The notes beneath the pieces were generated by a model. The model was not told the DNA's origin. It saw only the letters and a list, made by a program, of their open reading frames with translations, and ran no database searches. The translations under genes were made by a program, and so were the position numbers. 64,000 nt of DNA, taken from positions 3,038,001 through 3,102,000 of the forward strand of contig CP083650.1 of assembly GCA_020099315.1 (NCBI GenBank). The letters run 5' to 3'. This DNA comes from Citrobacter europaeus. Lineage in GTDB: Bacteria > Pseudomonadota > Gammaproteobacteria > Enterobacterales > Enterobacteriaceae. Below, piece after piece: positions 26,876 through 35,806 of this stretch (position 1 is the first letter of the stretch; each line of letters starts with the position of its first letter).

Positions 26876-27628
26876 TTAAATCACACTATCCATATATTTA
26901 TTTAGTACTTCTTCCGGATCTCCAATCATCTTTGGTTTACCGCCCTCTAGCCACAGGACTTTATTACAAGTTTTCAGAATGACATTATTGTCATGCGAAG
27001 ACAACACAACTACCTTTGCCCTCTCCTGTAATTCCTCGAATCTTTTCTTTGCTTTATTTAAGAAGGAAGCATCGCCAGTACCAATAATTTCGTCGAGTAG
27101 AAGTACATCTGGATCAACTGAAGTTGATACTGCAAATGCTAATCTCACGCGCATGCCGGTAGAGTAGACACGAATTGGTAGATTCAGATAATCACCTAGT
27201 TCAGTGAAACAAGCGATCTCTTCTATTTTGGATTCGATTTCTGCATTCGTCATACCTAGTAATAAACCACGTAGCTTTATATTTTGGTATCCTGTGGAAT
27301 CATCATCCATCCCTAGAGCGATGTCCAACAGAGGAACTATCTTACCCTTTCGTTTAATTGTGCCGGATGTTGGTTCATAAATACCAGCCAAGAGTTTCAG
27401 TAGCGTAGATTTTCCCGCACCATTGTTTCCAATAAGTCCGAGTTTATCACCTTCTTTCAGACTAAACGTCAAACCGTCCAATGATTTAACCGTAACTGTG
27501 CTGCTTTCTTTTTTTGAAGAAATTACACCACGGGTTAAATTTGCCACCTGCGATTTAAACGATCTACTTTTAGCGTCGTAAATGGGAAATTCAACACCCA
27601 CATCTTTCAAGTCAATCAAATGAGACAT
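26876..27628 (-). CDS. wzt: O-antigen ABC transporter ATP-binding protein Wzt
   Basis: A 250-residue nucleotide-binding subunit. Walker A GNNGAGKST is at 67-75, the signature YSTGMRVRLAF at 155-165, Walker B DVLLLDE at 174-180, and the switch His in LSSHD. With Wzm it exports the finished lipid-linked polysaccharide to the periplasm. The protein ends soon after the ATPase domain, so it lacks the C-terminal carbohydrate-binding domain seen in Wzt of E. coli O8/O9a. Export is therefore expected not to depend on recognition of a modified chain end. It starts 6 nt after wzm. Confidence 0.93.
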   Translation of the reverse strand: MSHLIDLKDVGVEFPIYDAKSRSFKSQVANLTRGVISSKKESSTVTVKSLDGLTFSLKEGDKLGLIGNNGAGKSTLLKLLAGIYEPTSGTIKRKGKIVPLLDIALGMDDDSTGYQNIKLRGLLLGMTNAEIESKIEEIACFTELGDYLNLPIRVYSTGMRVRLAFAVSTSVDPDVLLLDEIIGTGDASFLNKAKKRFEELQERAKVVVLSSHDNNVILKTCNKVLWLEGGKPKMIGDPEEVLNKYMDSVI

Positions 27629-27634
27629 AATAAT

Positions 27635-28414
27635 TTACACCCAATATGCAATGCGGTTTCTACATTTTGCAAATGTAATTAGGGAGATAACTGTTCCTAC
27701 GCATGCAAGGATAATGGAATTATAATAGCAGTATAGCTCTGGCATTTTGCCCACTAAAGGCGAACGAATAATCTCAATAAACCAGGCAAATGGATTTAAC
27801 TTCAGCAGTAAGCTATATTTAGCCAGCATTGTTCCAGAAAATAATATCGGAGTTATGTAAAAGACAACCTGCATAAAGCTCATGACCATTTGCGGAAAAT
27901 CTCTAAAACGTACAGAAATCACCGCGAACAAAGTCGCAATCCAGATCAAGTTAACAACTACGATCATAAAACCAAGTATAAAAAGAGGAAAATTCCTTAA
28001 CGAAAAAACGTTGAATATAATCAATACACCAATAACTATTACTATATTATGGCAAAGCATCATAAAATTTCGCCATAACATTTGCATAATATATATGAAT
28101 TTTTTAGTTGGTAATTGACTTATAAAAGAGCTAGACGATATGAAAGTAACACATCCTTCATTTATAACGCCACTAATAAAGTTCCAGAAAACCAAACCAA
28201 CTGCTAGCATCGGGAGATATTCTTTAACTTCTAGTTTAAATAGCTCTCCATAAATCACCCCTAAGGCAATAATAAGGACCGCCATACTTAATGTAATCCA
28301 AAACGGTCCAACAATGGATCTTTTATATCTCTGTCTTAATTCCAACCAACCTAATGTAGTCCAAAGATGCCAAGATTTTATTGACGAATATATATCTGTT
28401 AGTGATTCTTTCAT
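27635..28414 (-). CDS. wzm: O-antigen ABC transporter permease Wzm
   Basis: A 259-residue permease of the ABC-2 type with about six membrane helices. The N-terminal WTTLGWLELRQRYKRSIVGPFW is the conserved amphipathic segment of polysaccharide exporters, and FWNFISGVINEGC and LLKLNPFAWFIEIIRSPL are typical later motifs. It forms the membrane channel with the Wzt dimer. It overlaps the upstream glycosyltransferase gene by 4 nt and precedes wzt by 6 nt. Confidence 0.93.
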   Translation of the reverse strand: MKESLTDIYSSIKSWHLWTTLGWLELRQRYKRSIVGPFWITLSMAVLIIALGVIYGELFKLEVKEYLPMLAVGLVFWNFISGVINEGCVTFISSSSFISQLPTKKFIYIMQMLWRNFMMLCHNIVIVIGVLIIFNVFSLRNFPLFILGFMIVVVNLIWIATLFAVISVRFRDFPQMVMSFMQVVFYITPILFSGTMLAKYSLLLKLNPFAWFIEIIRSPLVGKMPELYCYYNSIILACVGTVISLITFAKCRNRIAYWV

Positions 28415-30627
28415 TGCTTCAGCTCTTTATACATCTTTTCTTTAATTAATTCTAACCGGGAGTTGTATTCCAAAACAAATGCGTTAAGCAAAACTTTAAT
28501 TTCCCCGTAATTATCACGAACTAATTGTAACCGATTCCTGATTGCAGTTGGATTATCAACCTCTTTTTCAACCAAATACAATTCTAACTCAGGAAAACCT
28601 TTATATATGTTTCCGGCTGGCCCCACAACGCATGGCGTTCCGACACTTGCAGATTCCAACGCTATCATTGGCGAACATTCCGTATTCGTTACATAGCACA
28701 CAACATGTAAACGAGATAGCAGTTCGATAAACCGCTTATTATTTAAATTCTCTGATAAGGCCGTAAGTTTAATATTTGAAGTAACCCACTTCATATTATT
28801 TTCAAGATGCAGGTTTGTAACTAGCTCACATCCTTTTAATGAACCAATTGCTAGTAACTGAGGAAATGGATTTTTATACCAACTGAACATTGCAGCGAAC
28901 AAACCTACGCGGAAATTGGCAGAATCAGGTGCAGCTAATTTTTTAGAAAACGAAGTGCCTGATACAACATAATTCGATACTGAGAATGCACGAATACCGT
29001 AAGCATTGAGTGTTTCATCTAGCTCAGGCTTAAACGAGATGACCCCATCAACAATTCGCTCTCGGTAAAGTTCATACCATCCATCAAACGTTGAATATTG
29101 CGAGGAGTCAACCCACTGAGCAGGTGAACCATGCCATGCAAAAAATATTTTTATTTTCGGACTTAATGCCTTAATTTTTTTGGCAAGTTCCATTTGTAAT
29201 TGTGTTCCACCGCTCATGATCACACTTTTTAGTGTTTTAGATACAGCAAGTTTTTCTGCCAACCTGTTTAGATAGACATGAGTAGAAACCTGTGGGAACT
29301 CATATGAATAATATGGATATTGGATACTATCATCTTTAAAGAAACTAGCAGTTGATGTGGCAACACCAGACCAATATGCAGAGTAAAATGCTAATACTTC
29401 TTTATCTGCTATTGCATTACTATAAAACTCATCCAACAAATCATAATCAACTTGATTTGTGGTTGTTCCTGCAACCTTATAATATATTTTTCGTAGCAGG
29501 TTGTATTGTTTTAGCGTATTCATCAAATTCAAACGAAGAGCTAGTCTGCTTAGATTATAAATAGCTTTTGATATCAATCGTTCTTTAAATGATGGAGCCT
29601 TCTGCTCGCGAAGGAATATATTCTTAAATTCATTTTGCGATTTTGAACACATATCTTTGAAGAACAATGCCCATTTGTCAGCTATAAGGCCACCATCTAC
29701 AAATTGCTGGCGATATGCTAAATAATTCATTCTTTGTAATTCTTCAAGACCACGTTGATCGTCAAGAAGACCTTTCAATGAATCATAAAATGCCTCTGCA
29801 TCTCGAGACACAATATACTGTAGCTGCTTTTCAGGTAATACTTCATTGGCTATGCCAACATCTGTCGACACAACAGCACAACTGTTTGCCATTGCTTCAA
29901 GAAGTGGCAATGGTGTACCTTCACATTCCGAACTAATCAGTAGAATATCTGCATCAGAAAGTGTTTTAAGAATTACCTCACGATCGGTCTTACCCTTAGA
30001 ACTGTCAAACTCAATATAATCAAATGTATATCCAGATTTTTTTAATTTATCTAGAGCCGGCAATACTATTGTATTCAGGCCTTTATAATCCTGGTAACCG
30101 AGGTATTCCCCCCATTTACTATTGCCAATCCATACGAGTTTTTTTCTGTCACGATTATCATAACTTTTTACCTCGCTCATTGGAATTTCTGGATTATCAT
30201 AGATAACACTATGAGGAGGCGGAAAATCAGACAGTTCAGAATATAGCTCTTTCAATTTTCCGGATGTAACAAAATACCCATCCACAAAATTCATAAGAGG
30301 AATTCTTCTCTCATAGTTTGCAATATCATCATAAGTAAAAAGATGATCAGGAATATGCGTTGTAACAATATTGCTGATCAAAATTTCTTTATATTGGGGA
30401 TTCCGCTGAGTGAAGTTCATCACTTCCATGAGATAATCACGCCAAAAGAAGTGTAAAATACTCTTTTCTTTTACGTTTTTATCCAGGTATATAACAAAGT
30501 CTGCCACAGTTTTAAAATCATCGGTGCAAACTATTTTTACATTAAAACCGCTTAATTCTGTTGCTATATTTTGGGCTATTCTACCGAATGCCCAATCCAA
30601 CTTATCGACTATGAAAAATAAATTCAT
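28411..30627 (-). CDS. Tandem GT-B/GT4-type glycosyltransferase (738 aa)
   Basis: Two GT-B-like regions are visible. The N-terminal one (about 1-330) has LDWAFGRIAQNIA, ILHFFWRDYL, LVWIGNSKWGEY and the donor motif SECEGTPLPLLEAMANSCAVVSTDVG. After a linker (about 340-420), the second (about 430-738) has FFAWHGSPAQW and NTECSPMIALESASVGTPCVVGPAG, again with an E-x7-E-like pair. Such double-domain enzymes in ABC-type O-antigen loci often polymerise the backbone with two linkages. The first domain is homologous to the C-terminal half of the 693-residue protein of this operon. It is the second gene of the operon, 33 nt after galE. Confidence 0.8.
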   Translation of the reverse strand: MNLFFIVDKLDWAFGRIAQNIATELSGFNVKIVCTDDFKTVADFVIYLDKNVKEKSILHFFWRDYLMEVMNFTQRNPQYKEILISNIVTTHIPDHLFTYDDIANYERRIPLMNFVDGYFVTSGKLKELYSELSDFPPPHSVIYDNPEIPMSEVKSYDNRDRKKLVWIGNSKWGEYLGYQDYKGLNTIVLPALDKLKKSGYTFDYIEFDSSKGKTDREVILKTLSDADILLISSECEGTPLPLLEAMANSCAVVSTDVGIANEVLPEKQLQYIVSRDAEAFYDSLKGLLDDQRGLEELQRMNYLAYRQQFVDGGLIADKWALFFKDMCSKSQNEFKNIFLREQKAPSFKERLISKAIYNLSRLALRLNLMNTLKQYNLLRKIYYKVAGTTTNQVDYDLLDEFYSNAIADKEVLAFYSAYWSGVATSTASFFKDDSIQYPYYSYEFPQVSTHVYLNRLAEKLAVSKTLKSVIMSGGTQLQMELAKKIKALSPKIKIFFAWHGSPAQWVDSSQYSTFDGWYELYRERIVDGVISFKPELDETLNAYGIRAFSVSNYVVSGTSFSKKLAAPDSANFRVGLFAAMFSWYKNPFPQLLAIGSLKGCELVTNLHLENNMKWVTSNIKLTALSENLNNKRFIELLSRLHVVCYVTNTECSPMIALESASVGTPCVVGPAGNIYKGFPELELYLVEKEVDNPTAIRNRLQLVRDNYGEIKVLLNAFVLEYNSRLELIKEKMYKELKQ

Positions 30628-30660
30628 TGATACGCCATTATAATATTAAATAGATTGGTA

Positions 30661-31677
30661 CTAGCTTCCATAGCCATTAGGGTTTTGTTTTTGCCAATTC
30701 CAGGTATGGACCATCATATCTTCAATATTGTACCTGGATTTCCAGCCTAAAATCCTTTCTGCTTTAGATACATCAGCCCAAGAAGATCCTATATCGCCCT
30801 CACGTCTGGCGACAATTTCATAATTAACTTTCTGGTTACTTGCTTTTTCAAAGGCATCAATTACTTGTAAAACTGAGACACCAGTGCCGGTACCAAGATT
30901 AAAAATGTCATATCCTTGCAATTTATCGATATACCTTAAAGCACTAACATGGCCTGCTGCAAGATCTACTACATGGATAAAGTCGCGTACTCCTGTTCCA
31001 TCAATAGTTTCATAATCGCCACCATAAACGGACAGTTTTTCCAATTTGCCAATAGCAACTTGAGAAATATAAGGAACAAGATTGTTTGGAATGCCGTTCG
31101 GATCTTCCCCAATAAGGCCACTAGGATGTGCACCTGTAGGATTAAAATAACGCAGAGCAATAATTTTTAATTTATCATCAGATTTCGCATAGTCTGATAA
31201 AATCTGCTCCAGCATGACTTTAGTAGTTCCATAGGGGCATGAAGCATTTCCAATAGGATATTCCTCCAGGTTGGGAACTGGAGAATGATTACCATAAACA
31301 GTCGCAGACGAACTAAAAATGAATTTGTAAACATTTGCTTGCTTCATAACTTCAAGCAGAGTGAGGGTTCCACTGACATTATTAATGTAATATTCCAGTG
31401 GTTTCTTTACTGATTCACCAACAGATTTTAATCCTGCAAAATGAATCACTGCATCAATATCGTAGTTTTTAAAAACTTCTTCAAGCTTTTGTTTATCGTT
31501 GATATCAGCTTTAATGAATGGAATATTTTTCGAAACCAAAGACCCAACGCGATGAAGTGACTCTTGGGATGAATTACTCAGGTTATCAAGCACAACCACA
31601 TCATACCCGCCCTCAATTAATTGTAAAACGGTATGTGAACCAATATAACCAGCGCCACCTGTCACAAGTATAGTCAT
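30661..31677 (-). CDS. galE: UDP-hexose 4-epimerase, GalE family, possibly UDP-GlcNAc-active (Gne)
   Basis: A 338-residue short-chain-dehydrogenase epimerase. The NAD-binding motif TGGAGYIGSH is at 7-16, the catalytic Ser in FSSSATVYG near 120, and the Tyr/Lys pair in CPYGTTKVMLE near 150. It interconverts UDP-glucose and UDP-galactose and/or the N-acetyl forms. Counting back from the C-terminus, the residue matching E. coli GalE Tyr299 is Ser here (GDIGSSWADVSK). Small residues at this site are known to open the pocket to N-acetylated sugars, so UDP-GalNAc is a plausible product. First gene of the O-antigen operon, 125 nt after the ops element; this is not the gal-operon galE. Confidence 0.88.
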   Translation of the reverse strand: MTILVTGGAGYIGSHTVLQLIEGGYDVVVLDNLSNSSQESLHRVGSLVSKNIPFIKADINDKQKLEEVFKNYDIDAVIHFAGLKSVGESVKKPLEYYINNVSGTLTLLEVMKQANVYKFIFSSSATVYGNHSPVPNLEEYPIGNASCPYGTTKVMLEQILSDYAKSDDKLKIIALRYFNPTGAHPSGLIGEDPNGIPNNLVPYISQVAIGKLEKLSVYGGDYETIDGTGVRDFIHVVDLAAGHVSALRYIDKLQGYDIFNLGTGTGVSVLQVIDAFEKASNQKVNYEIVARREGDIGSSWADVSKAERILGWKSRYNIEDMMVHTWNWQKQNPNGYGS

Positions 31678-31802
31678 GAAGTCTCCGAAATTGTATTAAT
31701 CTTTTATGCTAATTACGTGTTCAATTATTTGATCTTATATATTTTGTAAATTAGCCTTTAACATAACGTTATCTTATTTTAACACCGAAATGTTAATTTG
31801 TT

Positions 31803-31839
31803 CAGACACGCTACCGCCCCTGGCTCAACAGCTACCAGT
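31803..31839 (-). promoter_or_regulatory. JUMPstart element with ops site upstream of the O-antigen operon
   Basis: On the minus strand this stretch reads as a JUMPstart sequence, with CTGGTAGCTGTTGAGCCAGG followed by the ops core GGCGGTAG (31811-31818) and CGTGTCTG. The ops element pauses RNA polymerase and recruits the antiterminator RfaH, needed for long O-antigen operons. It lies in the leader of the galE transcript. The 443-bp gap 31678-32120 otherwise holds AT-rich DNA with the expected promoter (not placed) and the terminator candidate at 32021-32050. Confidence 0.93.
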
Positions 31840-32020
31840 CTACTGTACACTCCAATTTTTGCGGGGCTCAACCTGTCAATTATCGATTACATTTTGACAC
31901 ATTTAGCCCCAGAACATTCCAAATATTGTCGTATTAATCTCACTAAGAAACAAGGAAAAATCGATTTTTGCTACAAGAAAAGGTAGAACATTGATTTTTT
32001 TACTGCTTGATTTTTATCAT

Positions 32021-32050
32021 AAAAAAGGCAGTAGAGTCATGCTGTCTACC
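32021..32050 (-). terminator. Candidate terminator after galF
   Basis: On the minus strand an imperfect stem between GGTAGA (32045-32050) and TCTACTGCC (32027-32035), with a bulge, is followed by six T (32021-32026). It lies about 70 nt after the galF stop. The stem is weak, and an alternative ATGCT/AGCAT hairpin overlaps it, so termination may be partial. Confidence 0.4.
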
Positions 32051-32120
32051 GATAGCATCAAGAGACTTCCCCTGCCATTTAATATGAAGTATTACCAATA
32101 TAAATAATCTGTTGTCTTGA

Positions 32121-33014
32121 TTATTCCCCGAGCAACTTCTCAATGCTCTTACGGAACTTTGGCCCTTCCTTCAGGTTACGCAGTCCGTACTTAACGAATG
32201 CCTGCATATAACCCATTTTTTTACCGCAGTCGTAGCTATCGCCTGTCATCAGCATGGCATCAACAGACTGTTTTTTAGCCAGCTCTGCAATGGCATCAGT
32301 CAGTTGAATACGTCCCCATGCGCCAGGTTGGGTATGCTCTAATTCGGCCCAAATATCAGCAGACAGCACATAACGCCCTACTGCCATCAGATCGGAATCC
32401 AGCGTCTGCGGTTGATCCGGCTTTTCAATAAATTCAACGATCCGGCTCACTTTGCCTTCGTTATCCAAAGGCTCTTTGGTCTGAATAACCGAGTATTCTG
32501 ACAGATCGCCTTCCATACGTTTTGCCAGCACCTGACTACGCCCGGTTTCATTAAAACGAGCAACCATGGCAGCCAGGTTGTAGCGCAGAGGATCTGCACT
32601 CGCGGTATCCAGAACGACGTCCGGTAATACGACGACAAACGGGTTATCCCCAACAATTGGGCGAGCGCAAAGAATGGAATGACCTAAGCCCAGCAACTGA
32701 GCCTGACGAACGTTCATAATAGTCACGCCAGGGGGACAAATAGACTGCACCTCGGCTAAAAGCTGGCGCTTAACACGCTGCTCAAGCAACGATTCGAGTT
32801 CGTAAGAGGTGTCGAAGTGGTTCTCAACCGCGTTCTTAGACGCATGAGTTACCAGAACGATTTCTTTGATACCTGCAGCTACAATTTCGTCGACAATGTA
32901 TTGAATCATCGGCTTGTCTACGATCGGCAGCATCTCTTTAGGGATTGCCTTCGTGGCAGGCAACATGTGCATCCCCAGACCTGCTACCGGAATAACTGCT
33001 TTCAAATTAATCAT
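32121..33014 (-). CDS. galF: GalF, UTP-glucose-1-phosphate uridylyltransferase-like protein
   Basis: A 297-residue homologue of GalU that modulates UDP-glucose supply. The NTP-transferase motif in IPVAGLGMHMLPATKAIPKEMLP is the usual GalF variant, with GLGMHML where GalU has GLGTRML; catalytic strength is thought to be low in this family. A GTG in frame 12 nt upstream would lengthen it by four residues. ATG 33014 is chosen because it gives the E. coli length and has AGGTG before it. It sits between the colanic acid and O-antigen operons, as in other enterics. Confidence 0.95.
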   Translation of the reverse strand: MINLKAVIPVAGLGMHMLPATKAIPKEMLPIVDKPMIQYIVDEIVAAGIKEIVLVTHASKNAVENHFDTSYELESLLEQRVKRQLLAEVQSICPPGVTIMNVRQAQLLGLGHSILCARPIVGDNPFVVVLPDVVLDTASADPLRYNLAAMVARFNETGRSQVLAKRMEGDLSEYSVIQTKEPLDNEGKVSRIVEFIEKPDQPQTLDSDLMAVGRYVLSADIWAELEHTQPGAWGRIQLTDAIAELAKKQSVDAMLMTGDSYDCGKKMGYMQAFVKYGLRNLKEGPKFRKSIEKLLGE

Positions 33015-33179
33015 TAAGTCATTCACCTATTCAATTGTTGCTGAATTATAGCTTTTTAGCTTGTTTTAGCCAGTATGAATTACATTACTCCGATGCAGCG
33101 TATGTTACGCCGCTTAACTGCGGAATGCAGTAATCTTAATCCCAGGGAGGTGCAACTTTAGCCAGGAATGGTCGCAAAG

Positions 33180-34574
33180 TTACCCCCCCTTCCCTGGCAG
33201 TCGAAAATTCACCGCTTCAACATTCACCACCTGATGGTTTATGCGGTCAATGTCAACTGAACTTTGTCCCGTTTCGTTTACCGCATGGACATTTTCCAGT
33301 GAGAGTAATGTGTCCTGTTTAGCCATAAACTTGCCGCGTACATCCTTACGGAGATCGAAGTGCATCTTAAGCGCGGGTCCTGTTACAGATTGCTGCATCA
33401 CCCTGATGTTACGCAAGAAAAGATGCTGTGGTTGGTTGTGCAACTCAAGCGTGGCGCGCTTCATCTCCACGTTGGTAATGGCCACGAATGATGTTGCATT
33501 ACCCGATGAGATCTGAATGCCGCGTAATTTGTATTCAAGTTTGGTGTTATCGAGATGGATATTATTCAACTTAAAGTTTTGTGGAATGGATAAATATCGC
33601 CCTTTGATCACACCATAACCAATGAGCATACCCGCGCTATTTTCCATATTGATATTATCAATGACGAAATTATCACATCCATAAATAGCGACCGTCGCAT
33701 TATCGATGCCCGCTTTCTTACTGTAATTCGGGGTGATATTTCGCGCGGTAATATTACGAATGATAAAATGCTTGCCGTTCTCCACATGGACTAACTGTCG
33801 ACAGTCGGTACCAGTGATGTTCGCCACGACAAAGTTTTTTATCGCCAGCTCATCGGGATAGGTATTGTCATAGGTACTGCCCGCCAGCCCGATGCCTATG
33901 CCCCAGTTCACATTGCCGTTGGTACAGTTGATACGTTCGATGACGTGGTCAGAAATGAGGATGTTGCTGTCGTTAATCGCCACATTCCACTCAATGGCAT
34001 CGCCCTGAAGATCGCTAAAACGGCAGTGGGTAATCTTCACACCATCCATACGGTTATGAAAACCCTGTCGCAGGATCCCGTAGTTAGCGCGTGTGACGGT
34101 AATATCATCGATAGTCAGATTGCGCATCAGCCTTGAGGTTTTTCCGCCGATATAGATTTGCGTCACCGGGCCGAAACCACTCATGGTAATCCCTTTTATC
34201 ACACAGTCCGATCCCCGTACATCCAGGGTAACATTCCTCAGGTTCCCGCCCTGCTCGCCCAACACCTTACATCCATCCTGCAGAACAAAGCGGCCACGGC
34301 CATTACCGCTTACTCGACCTTGCACGGATAGTGTTTTGCCAGGGGGAATAACGATAGCGGTATTAAGATCCTTACATTCCAGTCCTTTTGGCACGACTAC
34401 AGTTTGTCCTTCTTTGAACGCCTGCCGGAAAGAAGCGACCCAATCCTTTGGGTTGTAATCCTGAATGTTGACGCTGACCGGTGATTCAAGCGCCCGCACA
34501 ACGGGAAAATGCAGCACGGCAAGCGCAGAGCCTGCCGTCAGAAAAGTACGGCGTGAGAGTTTGTTCTCTGACAT
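33180..34574 (-). CDS. wcaM: Colanic acid biosynthesis protein WcaM
   Basis: A 464-residue protein, same length as E. coli WcaM. A twin-arginine-like start, LSRRTFLTAGSALAVL, suggests export to the periplasm. The remainder is a right-handed parallel beta-helix with many short repeats (for example ITVTRANYGILRQGFHN, CDNFVIDNINMENSAG), as in polysaccharide lyases and hydrolases. Its exact role in colanic acid production is not settled. The N-terminal third differs more from E. coli than the rest. It is the last gene of the colanic acid cluster, 11 nt after wcaL. Confidence 0.93.
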   Translation of the reverse strand: MSENKLSRRTFLTAGSALAVLHFPVVRALESPVSVNIQDYNPKDWVASFRQAFKEGQTVVVPKGLECKDLNTAIVIPPGKTLSVQGRVSGNGRGRFVLQDGCKVLGEQGGNLRNVTLDVRGSDCVIKGITMSGFGPVTQIYIGGKTSRLMRNLTIDDITVTRANYGILRQGFHNRMDGVKITHCRFSDLQGDAIEWNVAINDSNILISDHVIERINCTNGNVNWGIGIGLAGSTYDNTYPDELAIKNFVVANITGTDCRQLVHVENGKHFIIRNITARNITPNYSKKAGIDNATVAIYGCDNFVIDNINMENSAGMLIGYGVIKGRYLSIPQNFKLNNIHLDNTKLEYKLRGIQISSGNATSFVAITNVEMKRATLELHNQPQHLFLRNIRVMQQSVTGPALKMHFDLRKDVRGKFMAKQDTLLSLENVHAVNETGQSSVDIDRINHQVVNVEAVNFRLPGKGG

Positions 34575-34585
34575 ACAACCTCGAT

Positions 34586-35806
34586 TTACATCGTTTGTAG
34601 CAGACTGGCTAACTGTTTATTGATCGCTAATTGATTAAATTCTTTTTCAATTTTTTCGCGCGCGCACTGCACAATCGGTTGCACCTGCTCACTATCGAGT
34701 AGGCTAAATGCCGCTAATCTCTCTGCCAGAGCCTGCGCGTCATTTTCCGGTGCCAGCCAGCCAGATTTACCCGACTCGACAAGCTCCGGGATCCCACTGT
34801 GGACGGTAGAAATGACCGGGATCCCCACTGCCATCGCCTCCATCAGCGCCACTGGGATACCCTCCATATCGCCATCCCTTCCGGTGATCGACGGCAGCAA
34901 AAATACATCCGCCTGCTCAAGCATCTCCTTTACCTGATGACTGGGTTTAAAGCCGGGCATCTCAATCACATCATCAAGCTGAAATTGCTCGATAAGCGTA
35001 CGCAAACGACGCTCCCAGGGACCAATGCCAAGAATGCGGTAGCGAAATAAGACGCCCTGCTCTTTCAACTGCCGACAGGCTTCGATGGCGACATGCAGTC
35101 CTTTTTTCTCGGTTAACCGGGCGACAGAGATAATCTCCAGCGGTGCGGCTGGGGCTTTCAGTTGACGAGGCGTAAAACGTGTCATGTCGATACCCATACG
35201 GGAAACCGCGATTTTTTGCGGCGGGCACCCCATGTTTTTTAAACGTCCAGCCCAGAGATTACTGATGGGTAACATCAAATCTCCACGTTGAAACAGCTGC
35301 TGATATTCAGGGGTATAGTGAGCAAGCACATCCCGATGCGAAACATCAACGCCGTGAAATACCGTGGCGATTTTTCCGCGGATCACCCCAAGCTCACGCA
35401 GTTTGGCGGCCGTTACGCCTGCAGGTCCAAAATGAGCGATAAAGACATCCGCCTCAAACGCCCGTGGATTCCCACCACAAATGGCCGCTAAAATCAGATT
35501 GCGCGCCTCATCGCCATAGCGTGCCACATTAAGCGCTTTCCAGGTGGCTGCGCGGGTAATCCCGTGCAGCGTCGCCGCCGCTCTATACTTCAGCTTCGCC
35601 AGCTTGCTCTGTGGTTCATTCAGTAACCAGCGCGTTTTTTCACCCAGACGGTAGGTATTAAATGAAGCATGGGTATTTTCAAGATCGCCCTTCTGCAACG
35701 CGACAATCTCCACGTCGTAGCCCATATCGATAAATGCGGTAATCTGATTGAGGATAAAGGTCTCAGAGGAGAGCGGAAATTTAAGCAGGAAAAAGCCAAT
35801 CTTCAT
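34586..35806 (-). CDS. wcaL: Colanic acid galactosyltransferase WcaL
   Basis: A 406-residue GT4 enzyme. GFFLLKFPLSSETFILNQI at the N-terminus and the donor motif DGDMEGIPVALMEAMAVGIPVISTVHSG with its E-x7-E pair identify it. It is thought to add a galactose of the colanic acid side branch on the cytoplasmic face. It overlaps wcaK by 4 nt. Confidence 0.95.
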   Translation of the reverse strand: MKIGFFLLKFPLSSETFILNQITAFIDMGYDVEIVALQKGDLENTHASFNTYRLGEKTRWLLNEPQSKLAKLKYRAAATLHGITRAATWKALNVARYGDEARNLILAAICGGNPRAFEADVFIAHFGPAGVTAAKLRELGVIRGKIATVFHGVDVSHRDVLAHYTPEYQQLFQRGDLMLPISNLWAGRLKNMGCPPQKIAVSRMGIDMTRFTPRQLKAPAAPLEIISVARLTEKKGLHVAIEACRQLKEQGVLFRYRILGIGPWERRLRTLIEQFQLDDVIEMPGFKPSHQVKEMLEQADVFLLPSITGRDGDMEGIPVALMEAMAVGIPVISTVHSGIPELVESGKSGWLAPENDAQALAERLAAFSLLDSEQVQPIVQCAREKIEKEFNQLAINKQLASLLQTM

